A program made the position numbers and the translations under genes. 64,000 bases of DNA, taken from assembly GCF_002844375.1 (NCBI RefSeq), contig NZ_CP024199.1, forward strand, positions 3,636,001 to 3,700,000, in the 5' to 3' direction. Positions 8,616-18,498 of the stretch are shown one piece after another. The notes under the pieces were generated by a model. The model did not search any database, had not been told where the DNA came from, and saw nothing but the letters and a program-made list of their open reading frames with translations. This stretch comes from Thalassospira marina (GTDB taxonomy: Bacteria > Pseudomonadota > Alphaproteobacteria > Rhodospirillales > Thalassospiraceae). Numbering within the stretch: the first letter of the stretch is position 1; every line of letters begins with the position of its first letter.

Positions 8616-9967
8616 GCCAGCACCTCCTTCAGGGCTGCGGCAAGGGCCGCAATGTCTTCATCGGTGTTGGTTTCGGTTGCAGCAACCAGCATATACTGGC
8701 CCAGATCGTCGCGGTTCGGATAAAGACGCGACAGCGGCACACCCGCCAGAATACCCCGTGCGACCAGTGCTTCGACCACTTCGGCAGCCGGTTTTGCCAG
8801 CTTCACGGTAAATTCGTTAAAGAAGCTGTCATTAACCACTTCAACACCGGCAACGCCATCAAGCGCATCAGCAGTGGTGACGGCGCGTTCATGGTTGATG
8901 GCCGCCAGCTTGCGGTAGCCATCTTCGCCCAGAAGGCTCATATGCACGGTGAAGGCCAGCGAACACAGGCCCGAATTGGTGCAGATGTTCGATGTCGCCT
9001 TTTCACGGCGAATATGCTGTTCGCGGGTCGAAAGGGTCAGCACAAAACCACGCTTGCCATCCTGATCGACGGTTTCACCACACAGGCGACCGGGCATCTG
9101 ACGGACAAGTTTGCTGGTGGTGGCAAACAGGCCAACATACGGCCCACCATAACCCAGCGCGTTACCAATGGACTGGCCTTCGCCGCAAACGATGTCGGCC
9201 CCAAAGCTGCCCGGCGATTTGATCGCACCAAAGGCAACGGCTTCGGTAAAGACAACAATCAGAAGCGCGCCCTTGGCATGGCAGGCTTCGGCCAGTTTGG
9301 TGTGGTCCGAAAGGCGGCCGAAAACATCCGGGTACTGCACGACAACACAGGCGGTCTGATCATCGATCAGATCATCAAGTTCATCGGCAGTGGCCTGGTG
9401 TTCCGGGTGACCGTCACGACCGGCAACCTGGGTATCGCTGTACTGGCAATAGGTTTCGGTCACTTCGCGGTAATGCGGATGCAAACCACCCGAAAGAACC
9501 GCCTTTTTACGGCGGGTCGCACGGCAGGCCATCAGCACGGCTTCAGCACAGGATGTTGCCCCATCCCACATCGACGCATTGGCAACATCCATATCGGTGA
9601 TGGAGGCCACCTGGGTCTGGAATTCAAACAGATATTGCAGGGTACCCTGGGCAATTTCCGGCTGATAGGGGGTGTAGGCGGTCAGGAATTCGCCACGCTG
9701 GATGATGTAATCCACCGTTGCGGGAATGTGGTGGCGATAGGCACCTGCGCCAAGGAAACTGGGGGCGGATGCCGTCCCCATGTTTTTGGCAGCAAGTTTC
9801 GCCATATCGCGTTCGACCTGCATTTCACCCTGATGGTGCGGCAGATCGACCGGTTCCTTGAGCAATGCACCCTCGGGCACATCGCAATAAAGGTCATCGA
9901 CCGAGCCCGCACCGATGGTTTCAAGCATCGAGGCGCGGTCAGCCTGGGTCAGCGGAAGGTAACGCAT
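8612..9967 (-). CDS. gcvPA: Glycine dehydrogenase (decarboxylating) subunit 1, P-protein alpha
   Basis: The 451-residue N-terminal half of the split P-protein begins [19 protein letters not shown], typical for the family. It contains [41 protein letters not shown] and [14 protein letters not shown]. It forms the P-protein with GcvPB and shapes the active site without the Schiff-base lysine. Its ATG overlaps the gcvH stop by one base (TGATG, 9965-9969), and its own stop overlaps the gcvPB start, so gcvH-gcvPA-gcvPB are tightly coupled. Confidence 0.98.
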   Translation of the reverse strand: MRYLPLTQADRASMLETIGAGSVDDLYCDVPEGALLKEPVDLPHHQGEMQVERDMAKLAAKNMGTASAPSFLGAGAYRHHIPATVDYIIQRGEFLTAYTPYQPEIAQGTLQYLFEFQTQVASITDMDVANASMWDGATSCAEAVLMACRATRRKKAVLSGGLHPHYREVTETYCQYSDTQVAGRDGHPEHQATADELDDLIDDQTACVVVQYPDVFGRLSDHTKLAEACHAKGALLIVVFTEAVAFGAIKSPGSFGADIVCGEGQSIGNALGYGGPYVGLFATTSKLVRQMPGRLCGETVDQDGKRGFVLTLSTREQHIRREKATSNICTNSGLCSLAFTVHMSLLGEDGYRKLAAINHERAVTTADALDGVAGVEVVNDSFFNEFTVKLAKPAAEVVEALVARGILAGVPLSRLYPNRDDLGQYMLVAATETNTDEDIAALAAALKEVLA

Positions 9968-10344
9968 CAGTCCTCCAGACCTTCGACGAATGCCTTGTAG
10001 CCAGCTTCGTCCATCAGATCATCAAGCTGGGAAGCATCGGACAATTTGATTTTGAAGAACCAGCCATCATTTTCCGGCGATTCGTTCACCAGTGCCGGGT
10101 TGGCATCCAGCTCTTCGTTGGCTTCGACAACTTCACCATCAACCGGTGCGTAAACGTCGCTGGCGGCCTTGACCGATTCAACAACAGCGGCATCGCCATC
10201 CTTGGACAGCTTTTTGCCGATTTCAGGCAGTTCGACATAAACGATGTCGCCAAGTGCCTGCTGGGCGTGGTCGGTAATGCCGACGGTTGCCACATCGCCG
10301 TCGATTTCCAGCCATTCATGTTCTTTGGAGAATTTCTTAGCCAT
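9967..10344 (-). CDS. gcvH: Glycine cleavage system H protein
   Basis: The 125-residue lipoyl carrier shuttles the aminomethyl intermediate between P, T and L proteins. The ATG at 10344 is chosen because the protein then starts [17 protein letters not shown], the family N-terminus; the upstream extension in frame is the end of the gcvT gene and its spacer. The lipoylated lysine lies in [19 protein letters not shown]. Length and the C-terminal GWFFKIKL segment match the family. It lies 67 bp after gcvT on the same transcript. The L protein (dihydrolipoyl dehydrogenase) is not in the window. Confidence 0.98.
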   Translation of the reverse strand: MAKKFSKEHEWLEIDGDVATVGITDHAQQALGDIVYVELPEIGKKLSKDGDAAVVESVKAASDVYAPVDGEVVEANEELDANPALVNESPENDGWFFKIKLSDASQLDDLMDEAGYKAFVEGLED

Positions 10345-10411
10345 TTTGATTTGTCCCTGCAAATTTGGTTGTCTGCGTAAATCTTGGTGCGGGTTGGAAG
10401 CGAAAGCTGCC

Positions 10412-11527
10412 TTAGCCGCGGAAATAGCGATGCGGGGCAAAAGGCAGCGCGACGATTTCCGCCGGGCGGGCCTTGCCACGGACCATCAGGTCCACCTTGG
10501 TGCCAGGCTGCGCAAATTCAATTGCGACATAGCCCATGGCAATCGGCGCATCCACGGTGGGGCCAAAACCGCCACTGGTGATTTCGCCAATTTCGTTTCC
10601 ATCCTGGTCCAGCACAGCGGTATGTTCGCGGGCCGGTGCCTTGCCTTCGGGTTTAATCCCGACGCGTTTGCGATCAGCCCCGTTGGCAAGCTGATCAAGA
10701 ATGATGTCGGCCCCCAGAAAACCGCCTTCTTCGCGACGGCGTTTATTGATGATCCAGTTCAGGTCACCTTCAACCGGGGTGGTCGTGGTGTCGATATCGT
10801 TGCCATACAGGCAAAGACCGGCTTCCAGACGCAGGGAATCGCGTGCGCCCAGGCCAATCGCCTCTACCTCGTCTTCGGCCAGCAGCAGGCGGGCCAGTTT
10901 ATCGGCATCCGAATCCGGCACGGAAATTTCATATCCGTCTTCGCCCGTGTAACCCGAACGGGTCACAAAGCAGGGAATACCGGCAATATCGATTTCGCCA
11001 AAGGACATGAATTTCATGGTCGCAACTTCGGGCGCAAACCGGGCCAGAACATTTGCGGCTTCCGGGCCCTGCAGGGCCATCAGTGAACGATCGGTCAGTT
11101 CCAGCAACTCAACCCCGTTATCAAGGTTGGCGCGCATATGGACAATATCGTCATCCTTGCAGGCGGCATTGATCACCAGAAACAGGCTTTCACCGGCATT
11201 GGTGATCATAAGGTCATCCAGGATGGTGCCATCATCATTGGTGAAGGCGGAATAGCGGGTACGACCCGGTTTCAGAAGGGCGATATCACCGGGCACAAGC
11301 TTTTCCAGCTCGGCCACGCGGTGTTCACCAATCAGGCGAACCTGGCCCATATGCGACACATCAAACAAGCCGGCCTTGGCACGGGTATGAAGATGTTCGC
11401 CTTTCACGCCCAGCGGATATTGCACCGGCATGGCATAGCCTGCGAAAGGCACCATTTTGGCACCCAGTTCCACATGCAGATCATAAAGGGCTGTTTTAAG
11501 CAGGTTTTCAGCGTTTGGGTCCGCCAT
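10412..11527 (-). CDS. gcvT: Aminomethyltransferase (glycine cleavage T protein)
   Basis: The 371-residue folate-dependent enzyme releases ammonia from the aminomethyl-lipoyl group and forms methylene-tetrahydrofolate. Visible signatures include [46 protein letters not shown] and [17 protein letters not shown]. The start at 11527 ([18 protein letters not shown]) has a GGAG 7-8 nt upstream; the alternative 11581 start would run into the riboswitch. As first gene of the operon, its leader carries the tandem glycine riboswitch, which ends about 54 nt before this start. Regulation by glycine is therefore directly supported. Confidence 0.98.
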   Translation of the reverse strand: MADPNAENLLKTALYDLHVELGAKMVPFAGYAMPVQYPLGVKGEHLHTRAKAGLFDVSHMGQVRLIGEHRVAELEKLVPGDIALLKPGRTRYSAFTNDDGTILDDLMITNAGESLFLVINAACKDDDIVHMRANLDNGVELLELTDRSLMALQGPEAANVLARFAPEVATMKFMSFGEIDIAGIPCFVTRSGYTGEDGYEISVPDSDADKLARLLLAEDEVEAIGLGARDSLRLEAGLCLYGNDIDTTTTPVEGDLNWIINKRRREEGGFLGADIILDQLANGADRKRVGIKPEGKAPAREHTAVLDQDGNEIGEITSGGFGPTVDAPIAMGYVAIEFAQPGTKVDLMVRGKARPAEIVALPFAPHRYFRG

Positions 11528-11580
11528 CTGGCTCTCCGTGACAGTCGTTGAGAAATATAGCCGACCAGTGGCCAACCACA

Positions 11581-11806
11581 TCCCCCTCTGTCTTGGAGCC
11601 TGAAAGAATCACCGAACCGGGCGCAAATGTGCGCCGGGCAACAGCTTACATCTTCGGCGAGGCGCACATGAAAAAGCCATGCCGCCTGCTTTCCAGAGTC
11701 CCATCTCCCCGCGGTCCATTATGCCTGAGAGTTTCCGGGGTGGTTGCTCCTTCGGCGTCCGCGCATCACTGTGAAACGATCGCGGAACTCTCCCACGGGG
11801 ATCACT
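11581..11806 (-). ncRNA. Tandem glycine riboswitch upstream of gcvT
   Basis: On the minus strand two glycine aptamer cores follow each other. Aptamer 1 (about 11806-11722) has GGGAGAG, then GCCGAAGGAGCAA, then ACTCTCAGGCATAATGGAC. Aptamer 2 (about 11715-11582) has ACTCTGGAAAGC, then CGCCGAAGATGTAAGC, then CTTTCAGGCTCCAAGACAGA. The paired arms (GAGAG/CTCTC and GGAAAG/CTTTC) are complementary in each aptamer. Glycine binding is known to turn on gcv operons in many bacteria. No clear intrinsic terminator is visible before the gcvT start, so control may be at translation initiation; this last point is inference. Confidence 0.95.
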
Positions 11807-11824
11807 TGGGTATGGCCCCTTATA

Positions 11825-11852
11825 CGGATAACAGGACGATTGCACCAGTCAA
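11825..11852 (-). promoter_or_regulatory. Candidate sigma-70 promoter of the gcv operon
   Basis: On the minus strand TTGACT (11852-11847) is followed after 16 bp by TATCCG (11830-11825). This would start transcription a few bases before the first riboswitch aptamer, which fits. Confidence 0.55.
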
Positions 11853-11927
11853 AACATTAGAAATGCGTCACCGGTTTAAACAAATTCCAATCGCCCTGTT
11901 TGCGCAGGGCCAACCCTCAACCGCCGG

Positions 11928-12482
11928 TTATTTTGCGAAGCGGCGGTTATATTCCAGCTGTTCACGGCTAAGTTGGAAGCCCATGTAAATTTCGTAATCC
12001 GGGCCATAATTGACATCGGCCAGCGGCACATGCAGGGCAACCTGTTCGTCGGAATAACGCACGCGGTCAGCGTCTTTCGGAAAGGCCAGATCAACATCGA
12101 AAACCGATTTCTGCACGAATTCACCACCCGGATTTTTCAGGGCGACAAAATATTGCAGATGCTGGGTACGATCAGTTGCCGCCGGGCCCATCTGGGCGGA
12201 GAATTGCGGGCTGATCAGGATATCAAGCTGCTTGTCTTCCAGATCATAGCTGCATTCGCCAGCATAGCCTTCAAAACCGGCTTCAAACACCACATCGGTC
12301 AGATCCCGGCCCTTGGGGCTGAATTCCGTCATCTGGGCGGTATCACTTGGCAGGAAGGTCCGCGGGCAGGACGGAACCGGCGTTTCACCAAACGGGTCCG
12401 TCCCACAGGCCGAAAGGCCCACAGCCGCCACCAGAACCACACCAAGCGCACTTGCGCGCCGCAGATTGCATGCAATCGTCAT
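11928..12482 (-). CDS. Putative lipoprotein, conserved hypothetical
   Basis: The protein has 184 residues from the ATG at 12482, with GAGG 6-9 nt upstream; a longer opening to 12518 is possible. The N-terminus MTIACNLRRASALGVVLVAAVGLSAC ends in a lipobox (L-S-A-C), so the mature protein would be lipid-anchored. The mature part starts GTDPFGETPVPSCPRTFLPSDTAQMTEF and includes a second Cys pair candidate (PSC, GECSYD). It looks like a secreted beta-rich domain. I do not recognise a named family. It lies upstream of the gcv promoter on the same strand, as a separate unit. Confidence 0.8.
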   Translation of the reverse strand: MTIACNLRRASALGVVLVAAVGLSACGTDPFGETPVPSCPRTFLPSDTAQMTEFSPKGRDLTDVVFEAGFEGYAGECSYDLEDKQLDILISPQFSAQMGPAATDRTQHLQYFVALKNPGGEFVQKSVFDVDLAFPKDADRVRYSDEQVALHVPLADVNYGPDYEIYMGFQLSREQLEYNRRFAK

Positions 12483-12904
12483 CGAAGCCTCATTGATCAG
12501 ACACGCCGAAGTCAGCACCCGGCACCGGTAATTGGCCGCAGTCTATGCTGTTGATCTGCCCGGCACAACCCGTTGCAGCAACAATGTGAAACGCGCCCGC
12601 ATGCCTGCGCGCCAGCCACACCTTGTATAAGGCCCAGTCGCACGAAATATTGCCCGCAAATGCGCCATTCCAGCCACGCAAAACAAGGCACTATGGCGTA
12701 GACACGTCAGGCCTGCCAACGCCGACACAGCAGGGAACAGGCCGGATTGAGCCGTGAGAAAGGCCATGATCAAAGTCCGGATCACAGCCATGATTACAAC
12801 GCACCATCATTGCACCTTTGGCGCAGGCACGTTATGTAACGCACAACAGCTATCAACATGATGCCGGGAACTTGCGGCATCCCTGATTATTCGAGGCGGT
12901 GCCG
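12483..12904. other. Intergenic region without recognisable gene
   Basis: This 422-bp gap separates the divergent lipoprotein gene and ispH, and must hold both promoters. Short ORFs on the minus strand have no ribosome site or recognisable product. I see no tRNA, terminator or clear operator. Confidence 0.6.
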
Positions 12905-13852
12905 ATGCCCGACAAAGCAGACCTGCATATTCTTCTGGCCAACCCGCGCGGCTTTTGCGCCGGGGTGGACCGTGCCATCGAGATTGTCGAAAAGGCACTG
13001 CAAAAATATGGCGCACCGGTTTATGTCCGCCACGAAATTGTTCACAACAAATTTGTCGTCGATCGCCTGCGCGATATGGGCGCGGTATTTGTTGACGAGC
13101 TTGATGCCGTGCCTGATGGCGTCCCGGTGATTTTTTCGGCCCATGGCGTGCCCAAATCGGTGCCGCAGAATGCCGAACAACGCGCCCTGCATTACCTTGA
13201 TGCGACCTGCCCGCTGGTTTCAAAGGTGCACCGCGAGGCCGAACGCCACCACGGCGAAGGCAAACATATTTTGCTGATCGGCCATGCCGGGCACCCCGAA
13301 GTTGTCGGCACCATGGGCCAGTTGCCCGAAGGCAGCATGACCCTGATTGAAACCGAAGACGATGCCCGCAGCATTGAAGTCAGCGACCCGGAAAACATCG
13401 CCTTTGTCACCCAGACAACCCTGTCGCTGGATGATACGGCAAAGATGATTGCCATTTTGCAGGAACGCTTCCCGGCCATTTCCGTGCCGAAAAAGGAAGA
13501 TATCTGCTATGCCACCACCAACCGCCAACATGCCGTAAAAATGATTGCCGAGCGCGCCGACGCCATCCTGGTGCTGGGCGCGCCCAATTCATCGAATTCC
13601 AACCGCCTGGTCGAAGTGGCCAAGCGCGAAGGCTGCGCGATTTCGGTGCTGGTGGAACGGGCCCGCGATATCGACTGGGACAAACTTGCCGATATCAAAA
13701 CGCTTGGCATTACCGCCGGGGCATCGGCCCCCGAAGTGCTGGTTGAAGAAGTGATTGATGCCTGCAAGGAGCGTTTCAATGTCAGTGTTGAAACCATCAC
13801 CCTGACCGATGAAAACGTGACCTTCAAACTTCCCCGTGAACTTGCCAGCTAA
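12905..13852 (+). CDS. ispH: 4-hydroxy-3-methylbut-2-enyl diphosphate reductase
   Basis: The 315-residue last enzyme of the MEP isoprenoid pathway converts HMBPP to IPP and DMAPP. The three cluster-ligand cysteines appear in [24 protein letters not shown] and [31 protein letters not shown] and VTQTTLS complete the family signature. The ATG at 12905 has GAGG 8 nt upstream and is preferred over the GTG at 12899. It leads a tight operon: thrB follows after 14 bp and rnhA 3 bp later, an order common in alphaproteobacteria. Confidence 0.98.
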   Translation: MPDKADLHILLANPRGFCAGVDRAIEIVEKALQKYGAPVYVRHEIVHNKFVVDRLRDMGAVFVDELDAVPDGVPVIFSAHGVPKSVPQNAEQRALHYLDATCPLVSKVHREAERHHGEGKHILLIGHAGHPEVVGTMGQLPEGSMTLIETEDDARSIEVSDPENIAFVTQTTLSLDDTAKMIAILQERFPAISVPKKEDICYATTNRQHAVKMIAERADAILVLGAPNSSNSNRLVEVAKREGCAISVLVERARDIDWDKLADIKTLGITAGASAPEVLVEEVIDACKERFNVSVETITLTDENVTFKLPRELAS

Positions 13853-13866
13853 GGAATTGCCTGCCC

Positions 13867-14841
13867 ATGGCCGTCTATACCGATGTATCCGATGAAGATA
13901 TCGCCCGTTTCGTGGCGGAATATGACATCGGCAGAGTCGTCTCGTTCAAGGGCATTGCCGAGGGCGTGGAAAACACCAACTTCCTTTTGCATACCGATCA
14001 GGCACCTTTCATCCTGACCCTGTATGAAAAGCGGGTGAACCCGGATGATTTGCCGTTTTTCCTGGGTCTGATGGACCATCTGTCATCCAAGGGTTTGAAC
14101 TGCCCGACCCCCATTCATGGCACCGATGGTGTTGCCCTGCGCCGCCTGTGTGGCCGACCGGCAGCCATTACATCGTTTTTGCAGGGCATGTCACCGCGTC
14201 GGGTTTTGCCCCATCATTGCGCGGGACTGGGCGATGCACTGGCAAGCCTTCATCTTGCCGGGCAGGATTTTGAAAATTACCGCCCCAATTCCCTGTCGGT
14301 AAAGGCATGGCGCCCGTTATTTGAAAGCTGCGGTGCGGGCACGGATGAAGTAATGCCCGGCCTTTCGGCCATGATTGCCAGTGAGCTGGACTATCTTGAA
14401 GCCAACTGGCCGGCAAAGCTGCCCGCTGGCGTCATCCATGCGGACCTGTTTACCGATAACGTCTTTTTCTTTCCGGGGCAGGATGAGGTTTCGGGCCTGA
14501 TTGATTTCTATTTCGCCTGCAATGACCTTCTGGCCTATGACGTGGCAATTTGCCTGAATGCTTGGTGTTTTGAGCCTGATAACAGCTTTAACGTGACCAA
14601 GGCGCAAAACCTTCTGGCGCATTACAACCGCACCCGTCCGCTTTCGGATGATGAAATTGCGGCCCTGCCGATTCTGGCGCGGGGTTCGGCCCTGCGGTTT
14701 TTGCTGACCCGGCTTTATGACTGGCTTAACACCCCCGAAGGGGCGCTGGTAACACCGAAAAACCCGCGCGAATATATTAACAAGCTGCGTTTTCACCAGA
14801 AGGTGACATCGCCGGGCGCCTATGGCATCGGGGATGCATAA
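13867..14841 (+). CDS. thrB: Homoserine kinase (ThrB, APH-fold type)
   Basis: The 324-residue kinase phosphorylates homoserine on the way to threonine. It belongs to the aminoglycoside-phosphotransferase-like ThrB type of many proteobacteria, not the GHMP type. Visible signatures are [46 protein letters not shown], the catalytic loop [13 protein letters not shown], and the metal-binding [18 protein letters not shown]. The start is 14 bp after ispH, and the stop is 3 bp before rnhA, so all three are probably one transcript. Homoserine also feeds metX (57.6 kb). Confidence 0.97.
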   Translation: MAVYTDVSDEDIARFVAEYDIGRVVSFKGIAEGVENTNFLLHTDQAPFILTLYEKRVNPDDLPFFLGLMDHLSSKGLNCPTPIHGTDGVALRRLCGRPAAITSFLQGMSPRRVLPHHCAGLGDALASLHLAGQDFENYRPNSLSVKAWRPLFESCGAGTDEVMPGLSAMIASELDYLEANWPAKLPAGVIHADLFTDNVFFFPGQDEVSGLIDFYFACNDLLAYDVAICLNAWCFEPDNSFNVTKAQNLLAHYNRTRPLSDDEIAALPILARGSALRFLLTRLYDWLNTPEGALVTPKNPREYINKLRFHQKVTSPGAYGIGDA

Positions 14842-14844
14842 GCC

Positions 14845-15288
14845 ATGAGCAACGATGATCCCAATATCGTCAGCATCTTTACCGATGGAGCGTGCAGCGG
14901 CAACCCCGGCCCCGGCGGCTGGGGGGCGATTTTGCGCTATAAGGGTGTTGAAAAGGAAATGTCGGGTGGTGAAACCGAAACCACCAATAACCGGATGGAG
15001 CTGATGGCGGCGATTTCCGCGCTTGAGGCTATCAAACGGCCCTGCCAGGTCGAAATTTATACCGACAGTTCTTATGTCCGCGATGGCATTACCAAATGGG
15101 TGTTTGGCTGGCAGAAACGCGGCTGGAAAACGGCCGATAAAAAGCCTGTGAAGAATGTGGAACTGTGGCAACGCCTGCTTGACGCCGCCCGCCCGCACAA
15201 GATTGAATGGCACTGGGTCAAGGGCCATGCGGGCCACCCGGAAAATGAACGCTGTGACGAACTGGCGCGAATGGCCGTGCCCCGCTAG
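14845..15288 (+). CDS. rnhA: Ribonuclease HI
   Basis: The 147-residue enzyme degrades the RNA strand of RNA-DNA hybrids. All four catalytic acids are visible: Asp in [17 protein letters not shown], Glu in NRMELMAAI, Asp in YTDSSYV, and Asp in NERCDELAR. The active-site loop HAGHPEN is also present. Length is standard for the bacterial single-domain enzyme. It is the last gene of the ispH-thrB-rnhA operon. Confidence 0.98.
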   Translation: MSNDDPNIVSIFTDGACSGNPGPGGWGAILRYKGVEKEMSGGETETTNNRMELMAAISALEAIKRPCQVEIYTDSSYVRDGITKWVFGWQKRGWKTADKKPVKNVELWQRLLDAARPHKIEWHWVKGHAGHPENERCDELARMAVPR

Positions 15289-15451
15289 GGCCGGGATGAT
15301 TTTCGTTTGCGAGCCGGAATTGCAAAAATCTGGCTAAATACAATCATTTAAATTCGCCCGGACGATTTTTTTTATTCGTAAGAGCGAAATATATGTCTAA
15401 AATCAATCTTATGCTTCGCCAACGGACAAGGTTGAGATAGAAAGAAGCTAT

Positions 15452-15474
15452 GGATGTGTATAGTATATACATCC
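15452..15474. promoter_or_regulatory. Palindrome upstream of the GGDEF-EAL gene
   Basis: A 23-bp inverted repeat (arms GGATGTGTATA and TATATACATCC, one mismatch, 1-bp centre) lies 50 bp before the TTG start. It contains TATA-like -10 sequences. It could be an operator or overlap the promoter; the regulator is unknown. Confidence 0.45.
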
Positions 15475-15523
15475 AAATTGGGGGGATTACTGACCGAAAG
15501 ATCAGGTCAGGCAGGAGGGACAA

Positions 15524-17944
15524 TTGCCGCACGGGTCGCATGGCTTTTTGCAGCGTAAATCGCTTAGCAGCAGGCTGCTGTTTATTGCCCTGCCGCTGGT
15601 GGCCCTTTGCTGTCTGATCCTGTTTGTGATTTTCGGTTATGCCAGCTACATCGTGCTGCGCGACGATCTGAATGAAAAGATCGAACAGACCGCCGATATC
15701 AATGCCCGCGTGCTCGCCACCCCTTTCTGGTATCTTGACGTCGACAATATTGAATCCGCGCTGAACGCCATGAGCCGCGACCGCGACATTGTTGCCGTGC
15801 GCGCCCTGGGTGCCGATGGCACCGAATTTGCCCGCACCGGGGCATCGCAGGGCGACCTTGGCGATACATTGCGCCTGTCGCGCCGGGTTTATTTTGAACG
15901 CAACAATGTCCGCCATGATGTGGGCGAACTGGTCATTTACTTTACCGAGGAACGCGTGCGTGAGCTTTTATGGCGCCGCATCCTGATTGATCTGATCCTG
16001 TTTGGCCTGCTGATTGCCGTGGTAACAGCCAGCCTGCTGATTGCCAATCGCCGGTCGATCAAGGAACCGCTCTCAAGGCTTTTGCATTCCATCCGCATGA
16101 CCAAACATGGCCGCCTGCGGCGCCCGGTGGAATGGAACAGCGTTGATGAACTTGGCCTTCTGATTCGCGAATATAATGAAATGGTGGCCCTGCAGGGCCA
16201 GGCCCAGGAAGAAGCCCAGCGCAAACAGGCCCTTCTTGAAGCCACCCTTCACAATATCGGCCAGGGAATTTGCCTGTTTGATCAGGATTTGAACCTGATG
16301 GTGTGGAACGAACGCTATATCGAGCTTTTGAACCTGCCGCGCGATCTGGTGAAGGAAGGAACCCCGCTTTCCGATATTTTGCGGTTTAACGGCGAACGTG
16401 GCGAATATGGCGAGGTCAGCATCCCAGCCCTGATTTCGGACCGTGTAGCCATTGCCCGCCGGCGCGAACCCTATCGCATGGAACGCACCCGCCCCAATGG
16501 CCGGGTTGTGCAGGTGGACCATAACCCCATGCCCGGCGGCGGTTATGTTGCCACCTATACCGATATTACCGAACGCAAACAAACCGAAGCCCGTATGCGC
16601 CACCTTGCCGTGCATGACGTGCTGACCAGCCTGCCCAACCGTACGCTGTTTCTGGACCGGTTGCGCCAGGCCCTGTTATCGGCACGGCGTTTTCAGCGCG
16701 GTGTGACGGTTCTGTTTGTTGACCTGGACCGGTTCAAGGACATCAATGACCATTTCGGCCATGATGTCGGCGATTTGATGATTCAGGAAATGGGCCAGCG
16801 GCTGTCGCGCATCATTCGCGATTCCGATACGGCGGCACGTTTGGGCGGCGATGAATTCGCCATCATCCAGACTGACGTTCAGAATATCGAAGACACCATT
16901 GTTCTGGCCCAGCGCATTATCGACGAACTGGCCCAGCCCTTTGACTGCCGTGGCATACGCCTGCATTCAACCGCATCGGTTGGCATCACCCTGTTCCCCG
17001 AAGATGGTGAAAACCCCGAACAGCTGGTTAAAAACGCCGATATGGCGATGTATGCCGCCAAGGCCGAAGGCCGCAATAATTACCGTTTCTTCCTGCCGTC
17101 CATGCATGAACGGGTCAAGGAACGCAAAACCATTGAAGAAGACCTGCGCAACGCGCTGGAACATGACCAGCTGGAACTGTTCTACCAGCCCAAGGTGGAT
17201 TGCCTGACCGAACAGGTTGTGGGTGCCGAGGCCCTTGTGCGCTGGAAACACCCGGAACGGGGCATGATCCTGCCGGGCGAGTTCATTTCCGTTGCCGAAG
17301 AATGCGGCCTGATCAACAAACTGGGTGCGTGGGTGCTGCGCGAGGCCTGCCGCCAGACCCAGATCTGGCGGGAAAACGGCATGCCCGACCTGCGCATGGC
17401 CGTCAACCTGTCGCCCGCACAGTTCCAGGATGTTGAACTGGTGCGCACCGTGACCCAGACGCTGGAAACCACCAAACTGCCCGAAGGCACGCTGGAGCTT
17501 GAGATCACGGAATCGATCCTGATGAACAACCCGGAAAAGGCTGTTTCAACATTGAAAGAGCTGAAAAAACTGGGTGTTGGTATTGCGATTGACGATTTTG
17601 GCACCGGATATTCATCGCTGAATTACCTGAAACGCTTCCCGGTAACGTCGATCAAGATCGACCGGTCCTTTGTCAACGACATCAATGTTGACCCGGATGA
17701 CAAAGCCATCGTTGATGCCGTCATCGGCCTTGGCCACAGCCTGCATCTTGATGTGGTGGCCGAAGGAGTGGAAGAAGTCGAACAGCTGCAATATCTGCAA
17801 AACAAGGGCTGCGATTTTATCCAGGGTTTCCTGTTTTCCAAACCGCTGCCCGTGCCGGTTTTTGAAAAATGGGTCAAGGACCGTAACGAAAACCAGCCCC
17901 GGCTGGGCAACCCGGTTGCCGAACCGGCCGACAGCAACGACTGA
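15524..17944 (+). CDS. Membrane GGDEF-EAL protein (HAMP-PAS-diguanylate cyclase-phosphodiesterase)
   Basis: The protein has 806 residues from a TTG start at 15524, fixed by AGGAGG (15513-15518) 5 nt upstream; no ATG in frame fits. Transmembrane helices at about 18-40 and 146-168 enclose a periplasmic sensor of about 105 residues. A HAMP-like segment (about 168-225) and a PAS domain (LEATLHNIGQGICLFDQDLN, about 238-350) follow. The cyclase domain keeps an intact GGDEF near residue 441, and an RDSD inhibitory site exactly five residues before it. The phosphodiesterase domain keeps EALVRW near 568, EITES, and DDFGTGYSS. Both activities therefore look possible. It would tune cyclic di-GMP in response to a periplasmic signal. 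It stands alone, with its own promoter region. Confidence 0.95.
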   Translation: MPHGSHGFLQRKSLSSRLLFIALPLVALCCLILFVIFGYASYIVLRDDLNEKIEQTADINARVLATPFWYLDVDNIESALNAMSRDRDIVAVRALGADGTEFARTGASQGDLGDTLRLSRRVYFERNNVRHDVGELVIYFTEERVRELLWRRILIDLILFGLLIAVVTASLLIANRRSIKEPLSRLLHSIRMTKHGRLRRPVEWNSVDELGLLIREYNEMVALQGQAQEEAQRKQALLEATLHNIGQGICLFDQDLNLMVWNERYIELLNLPRDLVKEGTPLSDILRFNGERGEYGEVSIPALISDRVAIARRREPYRMERTRPNGRVVQVDHNPMPGGGYVATYTDITERKQTEARMRHLAVHDVLTSLPNRTLFLDRLRQALLSARRFQRGVTVLFVDLDRFKDINDHFGHDVGDLMIQEMGQRLSRIIRDSDTAARLGGDEFAIIQTDVQNIEDTIVLAQRIIDELAQPFDCRGIRLHSTASVGITLFPEDGENPEQLVKNADMAMYAAKAEGRNNYRFFLPSMHERVKERKTIEEDLRNALEHDQLELFYQPKVDCLTEQVVGAEALVRWKHPERGMILPGEFISVAEECGLINKLGAWVLREACRQTQIWRENGMPDLRMAVNLSPAQFQDVELVRTVTQTLETTKLPEGTLELEITESILMNNPEKAVSTLKELKKLGVGIAIDDFGTGYSSLNYLKRFPVTSIKIDRSFVNDINVDPDDKAIVDAVIGLGHSLHLDVVAEGVEEVEQLQYLQNKGCDFIQGFLFSKPLPVPVFEKWVKDRNENQPRLGNPVAEPADSND

Positions 17945-18079
17945 TTACCAATTTTTTCTGGTCGCAAAGCCCGCGCCGGAAGCCCCCCATCATGCCAAAG
18001 GCCGCCTGATACCAGTGCGGCCTTTTGTTTTGCCAATTCCCGTATTCCTGATCACGGCCGAGAAGCCGTAGCGGATGAC
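17945..18079. other. Intergenic region after the GGDEF-EAL gene
   Basis: This short stretch precedes the palindromic element at 18080. No gene or clear terminator is visible. Together with the element and the region 18347-18498 it makes a 554-bp stretch without a protein gene. Confidence 0.5.
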
Positions 18080-18346
18080 TAAAGCCCATTGCCCTTAATC
18101 AGGCTCATTTTACCGCTTTCATTTGTTGCCCGGCAAGGAGAAGTCCGCAGGGCATAATGGTTTTACGGCCAAGGATTTCGACGTAGCAGGGCAACAAATG
18201 AAAGCGGCCCGAAGGGTTCCATTTCGGCGGCTTCTGGCCGTGTTACATCACTTGCCCGATACACCGCATCGCGCTGCGCGATATGCCTTGCCAGACGACA
18301 CGCCGAAATGAAACAAAATGAACCTGATTAAGGGCAATGGGCTTTA
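18080..18346 (-). repeat. Palindromic element of about 267 bp with nested inverted repeats (possible mobile repeat or structured RNA)
   Basis: The outer 32-bp arms 18080-18111 and 18315-18346 are complementary with one mismatch. Inside are two further inverted repeats: 18113-18131 with 18189-18207 (19 of 19) and 18216-18229 with 18301-18314 (13 of 14). They would close a long stem with two side hairpins, a three-way junction. Both mismatches are C-A on the plus strand but G-U on the minus strand, so a minus-strand RNA would pair without interruption. No convincing ORF is inside. It may be a MITE/REP-like repeat; I found no second copy in the window. The strand assignment is inference. Confidence 0.7.
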
Positions 18347-18453
18347 AAAATGTTCGTGATGCCAGAAACACACCGCCAACATTGGCCCGCACAGGGCATG
18401 TTGGTGGCAAGCGGGCAAAGGCAACAATGCACCCAATAACCTGATGCGCGAAT

Positions 18454-18477
18454 TGCCCCACTGCCCCACTGCCCCAA
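18454..18477. repeat. Short tandem repeat TGCCCCAC x3
   Basis: Three 8-bp units (TGCCCCAC, TGCCCCAC, TGCCCCAA) lie just downstream of the ecm stop. The last overlaps a small GGCCCC/GGGGC-type hairpin that might help end the ecm transcript. Confidence 0.6.
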
Positions 18478-18498
18478 CAGGGGCCATCGCAGCAATTT

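Noticed and set aside
8507..10000. 497-residue plus-strand open frame over gcvPA
   Set aside because: It is antisense to strongly conserved gcvPA/gcvPB and shows no family motif.
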